Part shown: positions 50,125 through 60,190 of the stretch, piece by piece
Layout: each line of letters begins with the position of its first letter
Position numbering within the stretch: position 1 is the stretch's first letter
NCBI GenBank assembly: GCA_902524595.1
Contig: CABZDS010000006.1
Coordinates: 1-64,000, forward strand
Source: an uncultured Pelagibacteraceae bacterium
GTDB lineage: Bacteria > Pseudomonadota > Alphaproteobacteria > Pelagibacterales > Pelagibacteraceae
Reading direction: 5' to 3'
DNA length: 64,000 bases
Program-made: the position numbers and the translations under genes
The notes under the pieces: generated by a model
Seen by the model: the letters and a program-made list of their open reading frames with translations, nothing else
Told to the model about the DNA's origin: nothing
Database searches by the model: none

Positions 50125-50634
50125 ATGACATTGCAAAAGTTTATAAATTTTTACGAAAAAATATTAAAACTAGTTCTGTTTATAATGATGGTTGCATTAG
50201 CAGTAACAGTTTTACTTGGTGTTACTTTTCGTTTTGCTGGCAGTGCTTTAGTTTGGTATGACGAGGTTGCAGCTGTTCAACTTGCTTGGATAACTTATTA
50301 TGGTTCAGCTTATGCAGCTTTAAAAGGTTCTCATATAAGTGTTCCAAGTATTTTCAAAGCCTTCCCATTAGCGCTTAGAAAAATTTTCTTTGTAGTATCA
50401 AAATTAGTTGTTTATGGTTTTTTAATATTATTGGCTTATTACGGTTATTTAGTTTTAACTCTCATAACAGGAGAAACCTTAGTAACATTAGAGTGGGTTC
50501 CGCAACCTTTTGTGCAATCAGTTATCCCAATTGCATCATGTTTATTTATTTTATCTGAAACTTTAAGAATTCCTGAAGACTATAAAAATTTAGTTCTTCA
50601 AACAACAGGTGACGAGCAAACAGGAGATATTTAA
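50125..50634 (+). CDS. dctQ: TRAP transporter small permease, DctQ family
   Basis: 169-residue subunit with four helices. The W-Y-D-E-V-A-A-V-Q-L-A-W near residue 46 and the F-R-F-A-G-S before it are typical of DctQ. It overlaps the dctM start by one base (TAATG). Part of the second TRAP set in this window. Confidence 0.92.
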   Translation: MTLQKFINFYEKILKLVLFIMMVALAVTVLLGVTFRFAGSALVWYDEVAAVQLAWITYYGSAYAALKGSHISVPSIFKAFPLALRKIFFVVSKLVVYGFLILLAYYGYLVLTLITGETLVTLEWVPQPFVQSVIPIASCLFILSETLRIPEDYKNLVLQTTGDEQTGDI

Positions 50635-51917
50635 TGATAATTCTTACAATGTTTGCAGTCCTCCTACTTCTTTTATCTATAAATGTACCAATCGCTATTG
50701 GCCTTGCAGTAACAACAATTATTGCAATGGTATTGAAGACAGGAACAAGCTTTTTAATTGATACTGCAATCGTTATGTTTGATGGATCAATGAAGTTTCC
50801 ATTGATTGCTATTCCTTTGTTCATTTTAGCAGGATCAATAATGAATAGTGCGGGTATTTCTAGAAGGTTAATTGCTTTTGCATCAGCACTTGTTGGATTT
50901 ATCAAAGGTGGGTTGAGCATGATCAACATTGCTACCTCAATGTTTTTTGCAGAAATTTCTGGGTCAGCAGTTGCAGATGTTGCTGCACTTGGATCTATTT
51001 TAATTCCAGCAATGAAGAAAAAAGGATATCCTGGAGCCTTTGCTGCTGCTGTTACATCATCTTCTGCATCTCTAGCAATAATCATTCCACCCTCAATACC
51101 AATGATAGTTTATGCGGTAATGGCTCAAAGTTCAGTAGTACAATTATTTGTAGCTGGAATCGTTCCAGGAGTCATCGGAGGTTTTTTCCTAATGTTAGCG
51201 GCATATATTACTGCAAGACGTAAAAACTTCCCGGTTGAGGAAACTTTTAATATTCCAAATGTAAAGAAAACTGCAAAAGACGCAGCATTAGCATTTTTAT
51301 TACCTGTAATTATATTAGGAGGAATTTTTGGTGGCGTTGTAACAGCAACGGAAGGTGCAGGTTTAGCAGTAGTCGCATCTTTAGTAATTGGTTTTATCTA
51401 TAAAGAGATAGATTTTAAAAGATTATACGAGTCAGCATGTGAGGGAGCAATTCAAACTGCATCTGTAATGTTATTAGTAGCTGCATCTGTATTGCTTGGT
51501 GAATTTTTAACAATTGAACAAATTCCTCAAAAGGTAGCTGAATCAATTATAGACTTTACTAATAATAAGTATGCTGTTCTAGGCATATTAAATGTATTTC
51601 TTTTAATAATTGGTTTCTTTTTACACTCTGTAGCAGCAATAATTTTAACTGTTCCTATAGTTATGCCTTTAGTTAATGCAGTAGGTATAGATCCAGTTCA
51701 TTTTGGAATTATAGTTACTTTAAATTTAGCTATAGGTCAGCAAACACCTCCTGTTGCAAGTGTTCTAGTTACGGCATGTTCTGTTGCTAAAGCTGACATA
51801 TGGGATGTTACAAGATCAAATATATCATTTATATGTGTTTTGCTAATCTTATTGCTTTTAGTAACTTATGTGCCAGCAATACCCATGACATTAGTTGAAT
51901 ATTTTTATAGGAGTTAA
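50634..51917 (+). CDS. dctM: TRAP transporter large permease, DctM family
   Basis: 427-residue 12-helix permease. Family blocks are N-V-P-I-A-I-G near residue 18, the F-A-E-I-S-G-S-A-V-A-D region near 103, and S-A-S-L-A-I-I-I-P-P-S near 144, plus the C-terminal Q-Q-T-P-P-V-A. Direct partner of the DctQ encoded upstream. The enoyl-CoA hydratase gene starts 4 bases after its stop, so transport and catabolic genes are probably one transcript. Confidence 0.94.
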   Translation: MIILTMFAVLLLLLSINVPIAIGLAVTTIIAMVLKTGTSFLIDTAIVMFDGSMKFPLIAIPLFILAGSIMNSAGISRRLIAFASALVGFIKGGLSMINIATSMFFAEISGSAVADVAALGSILIPAMKKKGYPGAFAAAVTSSSASLAIIIPPSIPMIVYAVMAQSSVVQLFVAGIVPGVIGGFFLMLAAYITARRKNFPVEETFNIPNVKKTAKDAALAFLLPVIILGGIFGGVVTATEGAGLAVVASLVIGFIYKEIDFKRLYESACEGAIQTASVMLLVAASVLLGEFLTIEQIPQKVAESIIDFTNNKYAVLGILNVFLLIIGFFLHSVAAIILTVPIVMPLVNAVGIDPVHFGIIVTLNLAIGQQTPPVASVLVTACSVAKADIWDVTRSNISFICVLLILLLLVTYVPAIPMTLVEYFYRS

Positions 51918-51921
51918 ATAG

Positions 51922-52704
51922 ATGAATAAATTAATAAAAGTAAACAAAAAAAATAATCATTTAGTTGAAGTTATATTAAATAGACCAGATAAACTTAATG
52001 CAATGACAAAACCAATGTGGGTTGAACTTGGAAAAGTATTTAAAAAACTTTCAAAAAATAAAAACTTAAGATGCATCATAATAAGAGGAAAAGGTGGCAA
52101 ATCATTTTCACCTGGAAATGATATTGGAGAATTTAAAGAAGAAAGATCATCAAGTAAATTGGCAAAATCTTATGGTAAATTTTTACATGGAACATTAGGA
52201 AGTATATTTAATTGTCCTATTCCTACAATAGCGCTTATCGAAGGTATATGTGTTGGTGGAGGTATGGAAATAGCAGCCTGTTGTGACATAAGAATTTGTG
52301 GAAAAAGTTCTAGATTTGGAGTTCCTATAAAAAGACTAGGTCTAACAATGGCTGCAAAAGAGTTGGAAGCATTGCTTAAAATTACAACTTACTCAACAGC
52401 TATGGAAATTCTTTTTGAGGGCAGAGTATTTGACTCACAAGAAGCTTATGAAAAAAGATTGGTTAATAAAGTTGTAAATGATGATTTAGTTGAAAAAGAA
52501 GCTTATAAATCAGCAGAATTGATATGCGAAGGTGCCCCAAAGGTTGCTAGATGGCATAAACAATTTGCAAGAGATATAATAAAAAATGGAAAAGTAACAG
52601 AAAAACTAAATAATATTGGTTATAAATGTTATGATACTGAAGATTTTCAAATTGGATATAAATCATTCTTAAATAAAACAAGGCCAAAATTTAAAAATAA
52701 ATAA
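51922..52704 (+). CDS. enoyl-CoA hydratase/isomerase family protein
   Basis: 260-residue crotonase-fold enzyme. The oxyanion-hole segments are visible: S-F-S-P-G-N-D-I near residue 57 and I-C-V-G-G-G-M-E-I-A-A near 112. Acid-base glutamates at the usual positions (about 117 in M-E-I and later P-I-K-R) are not clearly both present, so hydratase versus another crotonase activity is open. Between the TRAP operon and a CoA-transferase, it likely acts on the CoA ester of the imported acid. Confidence 0.85.
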   Translation: MNKLIKVNKKNNHLVEVILNRPDKLNAMTKPMWVELGKVFKKLSKNKNLRCIIIRGKGGKSFSPGNDIGEFKEERSSSKLAKSYGKFLHGTLGSIFNCPIPTIALIEGICVGGGMEIAACCDIRICGKSSRFGVPIKRLGLTMAAKELEALLKITTYSTAMEILFEGRVFDSQEAYEKRLVNKVVNDDLVEKEAYKSAELICEGAPKVARWHKQFARDIIKNGKVTEKLNNIGYKCYDTEDFQIGYKSFLNKTRPKFKNK

Positions 52705-52707
52705 ATA

Positions 52708-53901
52708 ATGTCTGGAACTATTAAAGGAATAAAAGTTTTAGAATTAACTCAAATTATGGCCGGACCAACATGTGGATTGTTATTAGCTGATCTTGGAGCA
52801 GAAGTAATCAAAATAGAGAAAATTCAAGGTGGAGATGATACCCGAAGATTTCTTCCACCAGATGTAAATGGAGAGTCAGCAGCCTTCATGATGATGAATA
52901 GAAATAAAAAAGGTCTCGCATTAGATCTTAAAAGTAAAGAAGGAGTTGAGATCTTTAAAACATTAGTTAAGCATTCAGATGTTGTAATTGAAAATTTTAG
53001 AAAGGGCACACTAGAGAGACTTGGGATTGGTTATGATGTTATGTCAAAAATTAATCCTAAAATAATTTTATGTGAGATATCTGGATATGGTAGAACTGGT
53101 CCTTATTCAGATAAAGGAGGTTTCGATTTAATTGCTCAAGGAATGAGTGGTTTAATGAGCATAACTGGAGAAAGCGCTGATAAACCTCCTGTAAAAGTTG
53201 GGGCTCCTTTAACAGATATTACTGCCGGATTACTAGCAGCAACTGGAATATTGGCAGCTCTAATTCACAGAGAAAAAACTGGTGAAGGTCAAATTGTTGA
53301 TACATCATTATATGAAGCGGGAATAGTTCATACATATTGGCAGTCAGCAATAGCATCAGCAACAGGTGAGTCACCGGGACCATTAGGATCTGCCCATCCT
53401 TTAACAGCTCCTTACCAAGCATTTAAAACAAAAGATAAATGGATAACAGTAGGAGCTTCAAATCAAAATACATGGTTAAAACTCTTAAAAGCTTTAGAAA
53501 GAGAAGATTTACAAGAAAACCAAAAGTTCTCAGATAACAAAAGTAGAAAAAAAAATTTAGAGGAATTGGTAAAAATATTAAGCGAAGAACTTATCAAAAA
53601 AAATTCAGATGAGTGGTTAAAAATTTTTGATGATAATGGATTACCATGTGGACCAATTTATTCAATTACTGAAATGTTTAAAGATAAACAAACATTGAGT
53701 AGAGAAATGATTATTGAGGTTAATAATAAAAAAGCAGGAAAAAATAAAGCTATTGGTATGCCAATTAAATTTTCTAAAAGTAATGCAGATATTAAAAATG
53801 GAGCACCTGTGCTTGGAGAGCATTCAAAAGAAATTTTGATTAAATTTGGTTATACTGAAAATCAAGTAAAAGACTTATTTGATAAAAAAATAATAATGTA
53901 A
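52708..53901 (+). CDS. CaiB/BaiF (class III) CoA-transferase
   Basis: 397-residue class III CoA-transferase. The opening G-I-K-V-L-E-L-T-Q-I-M-A-G-P is standard, as are D-L-G-A-E-V-I-K-I-E near residue 28 and the catalytic Asp in G-G-F-D-L-I-A-Q-G-M-S-G near 139-150. The C-terminal domain ends V-L-G-E-H-S-K-E-I-L. It would move CoA from a donor such as succinyl-CoA to the imported acid. It follows the hydratase by 3 bp and converges on the FAD/Fe-S gene with a 2-base gap. Confidence 0.9.
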   Translation: MSGTIKGIKVLELTQIMAGPTCGLLLADLGAEVIKIEKIQGGDDTRRFLPPDVNGESAAFMMMNRNKKGLALDLKSKEGVEIFKTLVKHSDVVIENFRKGTLERLGIGYDVMSKINPKIILCEISGYGRTGPYSDKGGFDLIAQGMSGLMSITGESADKPPVKVGAPLTDITAGLLAATGILAALIHREKTGEGQIVDTSLYEAGIVHTYWQSAIASATGESPGPLGSAHPLTAPYQAFKTKDKWITVGASNQNTWLKLLKALEREDLQENQKFSDNKSRKKNLEELVKILSEELIKKNSDEWLKIFDDNGLPCGPIYSITEMFKDKQTLSREMIIEVNNKKAGKNKAIGMPIKFSKSNADIKNGAPVLGEHSKEILIKFGYTENQVKDLFDKKIIM

Positions 53902-53903
53902 AA

Positions 53904-56807
53904 TTAATTTACTGTTTCAAAAATTTTAAATAACAGTTCGGAAACATGCTTTCCTTTTTTCTCTGATAAATCAGATATTTGGTGTCTGCAACTTGTTCCA
54001 TTTGCTAAAATAAAATCTTTTTCAGAACTTTCATTTACCGCTGGAATAAGTGATAAATTTGCCATTTTTTTTGAAACATCATAATTTTTACTACTATAAC
54101 CAAAGGACCCCGCCATACCGCAACAACTAGAATCTATAATTTTATTGTTAATATTTAATTTACTCAATAAACCAGTGAGCCCTTTCATTCTATCTTGAGA
54201 TTTTTGATGACAATGACCATGAATTAAAACATTTTGATCAAATTTATTTAAGCCAATGTTATTTCCTTGATTAATTTCTTTAAGTACAAATTCTTCTAAT
54301 AAGTAAAACTGATTTTTTAGTTTGTCTTTATTTTTTACATTTTTTAATGTTTTAAACTCATCACTAAAAGTTAATAAACAAGAAGGCTCTATACCAACTA
54401 TTGGTGTTTCATAAAATCCATTAACTAAAATATAATTAACAAATCTATTTAATTCCTCTGCAGCTTTATCTAGTTGCCCATAAGAAATATAAGTTCGTCC
54501 ACAACATAGAGGTCTTTTTAAATTATCGTTATCGAAACTTGGAATAATTGCTTCATAACCAAATTTATTAAGCACTTTAATTGTGTACATCAAATTTTGA
54601 ATTTCAAAATTTATATTAAAAGTATCAGCAAACAATATTACTTTATTTTCTGATTTAATTTGTGATTTATATATTTCTTTTAATGGAAATTGGTTTTGTA
54701 CAGTTGGCATTTCCCTCTCAGTTGCATATCCAAATTTTCTAATAATTCCAGATATTACTGGGTAATTTTTTATTTTATTAAATATTGGTGAAACTATTCT
54801 TAAAAGCCAAATTAGTTTGGGCATATTGGAAATTACTCTATCCTTAATACTCATTGAGAATTTTTTAAAATAATGTGACAGAAATTCACTTTTCATTTTA
54901 GCCATATCAACCGACATTGGACATTCATTTTGACAGGCTTTGCAACTAACACAAAGTTCCATAGTTTCGTACATCTCTTTTGAAACAAAAGAGTCTTTTG
55001 GCAATTGATTTGATAAAGCAAGTCGAAGCGTATTTGCTCTTCCTCTAACTAAATCTTTTTCTTCTTTGGTAACTCTGTATGATGGACACATAACTCCCGA
55101 ATCTAACTTTCTACATGCACCATTGTTGTTGCACATTTCAATAGCATCAGAAAATTTACCCCACTCTGACCAATCATAACTAGTATTTATATCATCAGGT
55201 TTGTAGTTTGATTTGTATCTCATTAAAGATCTATCATCAGATTTATAAGGTCTTACAATTTTACCAGGATTTAAAAGATTTTTGCTGTCAAAAGTATCTT
55301 TAATTTCTTCAAATGCATTTGTTATTTTTTTACCAAACATCTTTTCGTGAAATTCTGATCTTACAATTCCATCTCCATGTTCCCCTGAATGAGAGCCTTT
55401 ATAATCTTTAACCATTGAAAATGCTTCTTCTGCAATAGCTTTCATATTCTTTATATCTTTGTCAGATTTCATATTTAATACTGGTCTAACATGAAGTGTA
55501 CCTACAGAGGCGTGTGCATAAAACATTCCACTAGTGTCATACTTTTTAAATATTTGATTTAATCTTGCTGTGTAATCAGCTAAGTTATCGAGAGTAACTG
55601 CGCAATCTTCAATAAAAGCTACAGGTTTTTTATCACCCTTCATAGACATTAAAATATTTAGTCCAGCTTTTCTAATTTCAAATACCTCTTTTTGTTCTTT
55701 TAGATTCTCATAAAAAGTAAAATCATTATTATCATTTTGATTTAGTACTAAATATTCTAAATCTTTTATTTTTTTCTCATAAATATTTGGATCATTATCA
55801 ATAAACTCAACCATTAAAACTGCCTCAGGATTTCCTTTGATATATTTTTTAATCCCTCCAGCGTACATTGGAATATCTTTTGCAAGATCCAGTAAATTTT
55901 TATCCATAAGCTCGACAGTTGTAGGCTTTAACTTGACCATTTCTCTCGTTAGTTCCATTGCTTGATGAAAATTCTCAAAGTAACAAACACCTAATACTTT
56001 ATTGGTGGGTATTTCTGATAATTTTAGTTTTATTTTATTAAATAAAGATAGGGTTCCTTCTGAACCTACTAAAATACTTGATGTATTAAATCCGTTAGGA
56101 TCTATTAAATCTATATTGTATCCACCAACTCTTCTTTGTGTTTGAGGCCAGTTTTCATCAATTTCATTTTTAACGTTTTGTTTAACATCAATAAATTTAT
56201 TTATTATTTTATAAAGTCTGTCTTGATCATTAGTAGTTGCTAAATAATTTTTATTTATACTATCAAACGTATGTATAGAGCCATCATCTAGAATAGTTTC
56301 TATTGCCAATACATTGTGAACCATATTTCCATAATATAGTGATCTTGATCCACAGCTATTATTAGCTGTCATGCCACCAATTGTTGCTCTACTACTTGTT
56401 GATACATCCACAGGATACCATAGACCATGAGGTTTTAGATATGCATTTAAATGATCCAAAACTATCCCAGGTTCAACCCAAACATATTTTTCTTCAATAT
56501 TTAATTCCAAGATTTTATTTTGATGTCTTGAGTAATCTAAAACAATACAATCCCCAACAGTTTGACCACATTGAGAACTACCACCACCTCTAGCTAATAA
56601 TGGCAGTGAATTCTTTTGAGAATATTCCATCAAACTTAAAACATCGTTTTGATCTTTTGGTAGAACAACCCCGACTGGTTTAATCTGATACAGAGAAGCG
56701 TCTGTGCTATACCTTCCCCTCGAGAATTCATCAAATAAAGTTTTACCCTTTATTTTTTTTTCTATCTCTTTTCCAATTTTATTAATTTGACTGGTGTTTA
56801 ATTCCAT
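53904..56807 (-). CDS. FAD-linked / Fe-S 2-hydroxyacid dehydrogenase (YdiJ/Dld type)
   Basis: 967 residues in three parts. An FAD-binding type 4 domain (L-L-A-R-G-G-G-S-S-Q-C-G near residue 74), an FAD-oxidase C-terminal domain (to about 530, with H-A-S-V-G-T-L-H near 408 and H-S-G-E-H-G-D-G near 465), then an Fe-S part with C-V-S-C-K-A-C-Q-N-E-C-P near 625 and two CCG motifs (L-C-C-G-R-T near 752, S-S-C-C-G-M-A-G near 890). YdiJ-like enzymes oxidise D-2-hydroxyacids (D-2-hydroxyglutarate or D-lactate type) and pass electrons on. The exact hydroxyacid is unknown. Confidence 0.92.
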   Translation of the reverse strand: MELNTSQINKIGKEIEKKIKGKTLFDEFSRGRYSTDASLYQIKPVGVVLPKDQNDVLSLMEYSQKNSLPLLARGGGSSQCGQTVGDCIVLDYSRHQNKILELNIEEKYVWVEPGIVLDHLNAYLKPHGLWYPVDVSTSSRATIGGMTANNSCGSRSLYYGNMVHNVLAIETILDDGSIHTFDSINKNYLATTNDQDRLYKIINKFIDVKQNVKNEIDENWPQTQRRVGGYNIDLIDPNGFNTSSILVGSEGTLSLFNKIKLKLSEIPTNKVLGVCYFENFHQAMELTREMVKLKPTTVELMDKNLLDLAKDIPMYAGGIKKYIKGNPEAVLMVEFIDNDPNIYEKKIKDLEYLVLNQNDNNDFTFYENLKEQKEVFEIRKAGLNILMSMKGDKKPVAFIEDCAVTLDNLADYTARLNQIFKKYDTSGMFYAHASVGTLHVRPVLNMKSDKDIKNMKAIAEEAFSMVKDYKGSHSGEHGDGIVRSEFHEKMFGKKITNAFEEIKDTFDSKNLLNPGKIVRPYKSDDRSLMRYKSNYKPDDINTSYDWSEWGKFSDAIEMCNNNGACRKLDSGVMCPSYRVTKEEKDLVRGRANTLRLALSNQLPKDSFVSKEMYETMELCVSCKACQNECPMSVDMAKMKSEFLSHYFKKFSMSIKDRVISNMPKLIWLLRIVSPIFNKIKNYPVISGIIRKFGYATEREMPTVQNQFPLKEIYKSQIKSENKVILFADTFNINFEIQNLMYTIKVLNKFGYEAIIPSFDNDNLKRPLCCGRTYISYGQLDKAAEELNRFVNYILVNGFYETPIVGIEPSCLLTFSDEFKTLKNVKNKDKLKNQFYLLEEFVLKEINQGNNIGLNKFDQNVLIHGHCHQKSQDRMKGLTGLLSKLNINNKIIDSSCCGMAGSFGYSSKNYDVSKKMANLSLIPAVNESSEKDFILANGTSCRHQISDLSEKKGKHVSELLFKIFETVN

Positions 56808-56821
56808 TCCGCATATTTAAT

Positions 56822-57976
56822 TTATTTATTGTTGTATATTGATTTACCAAATTTTTTCAAAGAGATATCTGATATATTTAGTCCTAATCCTGGATTTTCA
56901 TTCAAATATATCCACCCATTCTTCATTTCGTGTTTAATATCGAATAATTCTGATTGTAATGGATCTCTTTCATCATCAAACGACTCTAAAATCCTTCCTG
57001 CTGGTGATGATGCCACAAGTGGTGCATGAATATAGCAGTCGTGATGAGGGGCAATATCAATATGATTTATTTCGCATAAAGAGGCTAGTTTTTTACCATT
57101 TGTAAAACCACCAAACATTGTGCAGTCAAATTGTAAAATTTGTATGGCATTTTCTTCAAGCATTGACCTGCATCCATAAATTGTAGTTTCACTTTCACCC
57201 CCTGATAATGGAACTGTAGTCCTTTTTGAAAGTTCTCTAAGAGATCTTCTGTCATCTTCCCATCTAACTGGTTCTTCAATCCAAGATGGATTAAATGTTT
57301 CAAATTCCTTAACACCTTTTATTGCAGTCTTTAAATCCCAAGCTCTATTAACATCAATCATAAGATTTTTTTCATATCCTATCTCTTCTCGTATTATCTC
57401 AAGTCTTTTAAAATCTTCTTTTATACTAAGTCCGCCTACTTTAACTTTAAAACTTTGGTGACCTAACTGAATTAGTTTTTTTAATTCATCTCTTAATTCT
57501 TTTTCGTCTTTACCATCTCTATAGTATGCGCAAGTTACATAGACAGGAACTTTATTTCTATATCCACCAAATAATTTATATAACGGAATATTTGAAGCTT
57601 TACCCATAAGATCCCAGCATGCAATATCTAAAGCTGCTGAAATTCTTATTAATGCTTCTCTGCTCCAACCCTTTTCACTACTAATTCTTGTATCTGTTAA
57701 TTTAAATATCTTTTCGTATAATCTTTCTGGACTAAAAGGATCTTCACCAATAATTAGATCAGCAATACCATTCGAAAATGGTTTTACTAATGGTGATATA
57801 TCTGTGTAACTTGTAGCTAATCCAAAACCAGAATTACCATCTTTATTTTTAATTTTTATCAATAGCTCGTTTGCTGTTGGAACAATAAAATGGCTTACCC
57901 AATGAGGTGTAACCTCCTCTGGATTGTTAAGAACATAAACCTCTAAGCTATCAATTAAATTACTACTATTTGCCAT
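56822..57976 (-). CDS. mandelate racemase/muconate lactonizing enzyme family protein (enolase superfamily)
   Basis: 384 residues. Family landmarks: K-V-K in F-K-V-K-V-G-G near residue 171 (catalytic Lys pair), metal ligands D in M-I-D-V-N-R near 199, E in W-I-E-E-P near 225 and E in G-G-E-S-E near 253, and the His in A-P-H-H-D-C near 304. The set fits mandelate racemase-group sugar-acid or hydroxyacid dehydratases/racemases. It is 14 bp upstream of the FAD/Fe-S gene on the same strand, suggesting a joint pathway for hydroxyacids. Confidence 0.9.
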   Translation of the reverse strand: MANSSNLIDSLEVYVLNNPEEVTPHWVSHFIVPTANELLIKIKNKDGNSGFGLATSYTDISPLVKPFSNGIADLIIGEDPFSPERLYEKIFKLTDTRISSEKGWSREALIRISAALDIACWDLMGKASNIPLYKLFGGYRNKVPVYVTCAYYRDGKDEKELRDELKKLIQLGHQSFKVKVGGLSIKEDFKRLEIIREEIGYEKNLMIDVNRAWDLKTAIKGVKEFETFNPSWIEEPVRWEDDRRSLRELSKRTTVPLSGGESETTIYGCRSMLEENAIQILQFDCTMFGGFTNGKKLASLCEINHIDIAPHHDCYIHAPLVASSPAGRILESFDDERDPLQSELFDIKHEMKNGWIYLNENPGLGLNISDISLKKFGKSIYNNK

Positions 57977-58021
57977 ACATTATCAATTTGATTATATATT
58001 TTCTTTAGCATATACAGCGGT

Positions 58022-59194
58022 ATGGCAATTTCAAATAATATAAGACCAGGTCGACATTTTTTACAAATTCCAGGACCAACAAATGTTCCAGATAGAGTTT
58101 TAAGAGCTATGGATTATCCAACTATAGATCATAGAGGACCAGACTTTGCAGAACTTGGATTAAGAGTTTTAGATCGAATAAAATTAATTTTCAAAACCTC
58201 TGAACCTGTAATAATTTTTCCAGCTTCAGGAACAGGTGCTTGGGAAGCTGCACTTGTAAACACTTTAAGCGCTGGAGACAAAATCTTGATGTTTGAAACT
58301 GGACATTTCTCAACACTTTGGTGGGATATTGCTCAAAAATTTAAAATTGAAGTAGACTTTGTTGAAGGTGATTGGAGAACAGGTGTTGATCCAAACATCG
58401 TTGAACAAAAACTAAAAGAAGACAAAGATAAAAAAATAAAAGCAGTTTGCGCTGTACATAATGAAACTTCTACTGGTGTTACAAGTAGAATTGGAGAAAT
58501 TAGAAAAGCTATGGATAATGCGGAACATCCGGCTTTATTATTTGTTGATACGATATCTTCATTAGGTTCTATTGATTATAGACATGAAGAGTGGAAAGTT
58601 GATGTAACTGTGGGGGGTTCTCAAAAAGGATTACTATTACCACCAGGACTTTCTTTTAATGCAATAAGTTCTAAAGCTTTAGAAGCATACAAAACATCTG
58701 AATTACCAAAATCGTATTGGGATTGGGGACCGATGTTAGAAAATAATAAAAAGGGTTATTTTCCTTATACACCGGCGACAAATTTATTTTACGGTTTGGA
58801 TGAAGCAATTAATATGCTTACAGAAGAAGGTTTAGATAATGTTTTTAAAAGACATAAAAGATTTGCTGAAGCTACAAGAGTTGCAGTTAATTCATGGGGA
58901 TTAGAAATACTCTGTAAAAATCCAGAAGAATACTCAGACTCATTAACAGCTGTAGTGATTCCAGATGGTCATGATGCAGATTTTTTAAGAAAAACTATTT
59001 TAGATCACTATAATATGTCATTAGGAACAGGACTCGCAAAAGTTGCTGGAAAAATTTTTCGAATTGGCCACTTAGGTGATTTTAACGAACTAATGTTAGC
59101 TGGAACATTGGCAGGTGTTGAAATGGGTTTAATGAAATCTAAAATACCTTATAAAAAAGGTGGAATACTTAAGGCACTTGAGTATCTTTGTTAG
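58022..59194 (+). CDS. alanine/serine-glyoxylate aminotransferase family protein
   Basis: 390-residue class V PLP aminotransferase of the serine-glyoxylate or aspartate-glyoxylate (BhcA-like) type. The opening Q-I-P-G-P-T-N-V-P is typical, with A-S-G-T-G-A-W-E near residue 68, V-D-T-I-S-S-L-G near 178, and the PLP-lysine in G-G-S-Q-K-G-L near 200. It uses an amino acid to turn glyoxylate into glycine. It is divergent from the enolase-superfamily gene (45-base gap). Confidence 0.9.
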   Translation: MAISNNIRPGRHFLQIPGPTNVPDRVLRAMDYPTIDHRGPDFAELGLRVLDRIKLIFKTSEPVIIFPASGTGAWEAALVNTLSAGDKILMFETGHFSTLWWDIAQKFKIEVDFVEGDWRTGVDPNIVEQKLKEDKDKKIKAVCAVHNETSTGVTSRIGEIRKAMDNAEHPALLFVDTISSLGSIDYRHEEWKVDVTVGGSQKGLLLPPGLSFNAISSKALEAYKTSELPKSYWDWGPMLENNKKGYFPYTPATNLFYGLDEAINMLTEEGLDNVFKRHKRFAEATRVAVNSWGLEILCKNPEEYSDSLTAVVIPDGHDADFLRKTILDHYNMSLGTGLAKVAGKIFRIGHLGDFNELMLAGTLAGVEMGLMKSKIPYKKGGILKALEYLC

Positions 59195-59212
59195 TCAATC
59201 AAGTTACTAATC

Positions 59213-60190
59213 ATGCTTGATTTTTGTATTATAGGATCAGGAATTTCAGGATCAACGATCGCAAACTTACTAAATAAAAAATATTCTGTAAAAGTTTATG
59301 ATAAAGCAAAAGGTTTTGGTGGAAGAAGTTCTTTTAAAAAATATAAAGATAAAATTGGATTTGACCATGGGCTCCAATATATCTCTCCGAAATCCACTAA
59401 ATTTAAAACATTTACTAATAAACTTATTAAGAAAAAAGTTTTAAAAAATTGGGGTGGTAAGCATCTATTTCTGCATAAAACAGTCAAAGAAATTAAAAAT
59501 CACTTAAAATTAATTGGAACTAGAGGAAACAACTCAATTAGCAAACATTTATTAAAGAAAATTAAATGTAATTTTGAACATGAGCTAATAAATATAAAGA
59601 GATTAAATGATCATTGGGAATTAACATTTAAAAATGATGTAAAACAAAAATGTAAAAACCTTATTTTGACCTGCCCATTTCCTCAAAGTAAGAAATTAGG
59701 ACAAAAATATTTAAATAAATCCTATTTAAATCAAAAAGTTAAGATGGATGCCAATTTAACAGTAATGATTGTTACAAATAAGCTTAAGCAATCTAATAGT
59801 AGTTATTTTTTTAATGATGAAATGCTTGGTTGGGCCGCATATGAAAATAGTAAGAAAAGATTTAATTATAAGTATGATTTATGGACACTTCAAAGCACAT
59901 ACAAATACGGTAATAAATTCACGAAAGATTATAGAAACAAAAGAAAATACTATACAAATCAACTAGTTAAAAAATTTGAAAAATTAACAAAATTAAAAAT
60001 CAAAAAAATTCAACACTCAAGAATTCATGGTTGGATGTATTCATCAAATTCAAAGCCACTAAAACAATTATCTTTGTGGAATAAGTCGCTAAAATTAGGT
60101 TTGTGTGGTGATTACTTTGGAGGGCCAAGACTAGAAAATGGGTGGCAAAGTGCACACGATTTACATAGTAAAATACGATATGGTAAATAA
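59213..60190 (+). CDS. FAD-dependent amine oxidase/renalase-like oxidoreductase
   Basis: 325 residues. The dinucleotide-binding G-S-G-I-S-G-S-T is at residue 8, followed by V-Y-D-K-A-K-G-F-G-G-R near 31, a typical amine-oxidase/renalase second strand. The C-terminal G-D-Y-F-G-G-P-R-L-E-N-G-W near 301 binds FAD. Such proteins oxidise small nucleotides or amines; substrate unknown. It starts 18 bp after the aminotransferase and is followed directly by a small secreted protein. Confidence 0.85.
   Translation: MLDFCIIGSGISGSTIANLLNKKYSVKVYDKAKGFGGRSSFKKYKDKIGFDHGLQYISPKSTKFKTFTNKLIKKKVLKNWGGKHLFLHKTVKEIKNHLKLIGTRGNNSISKHLLKKIKCNFEHELINIKRLNDHWELTFKNDVKQKCKNLILTCPFPQSKKLGQKYLNKSYLNQKVKMDANLTVMIVTNKLKQSNSSYFFNDEMLGWAAYENSKKRFNYKYDLWTLQSTYKYGNKFTKDYRNKRKYYTNQLVKKFEKLTKLKIKKIQHSRIHGWMYSSNSKPLKQLSLWNKSLKLGLCGDYFGGPRLENGWQSAHDLHSKIRYGK

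Noticed and set aside
50546-51085. 179-codon minus-strand frame inside dctQ/dctM
   Set aside because: Shadow of the hydrophobic TRAP genes; no family pattern or start signal.
57982-57992. ATCAATTTGAT palindrome between the enolase-superfamily gene and the aminotransferase
   Set aside because: Only 5-base arms in AT-rich DNA; expected by chance.
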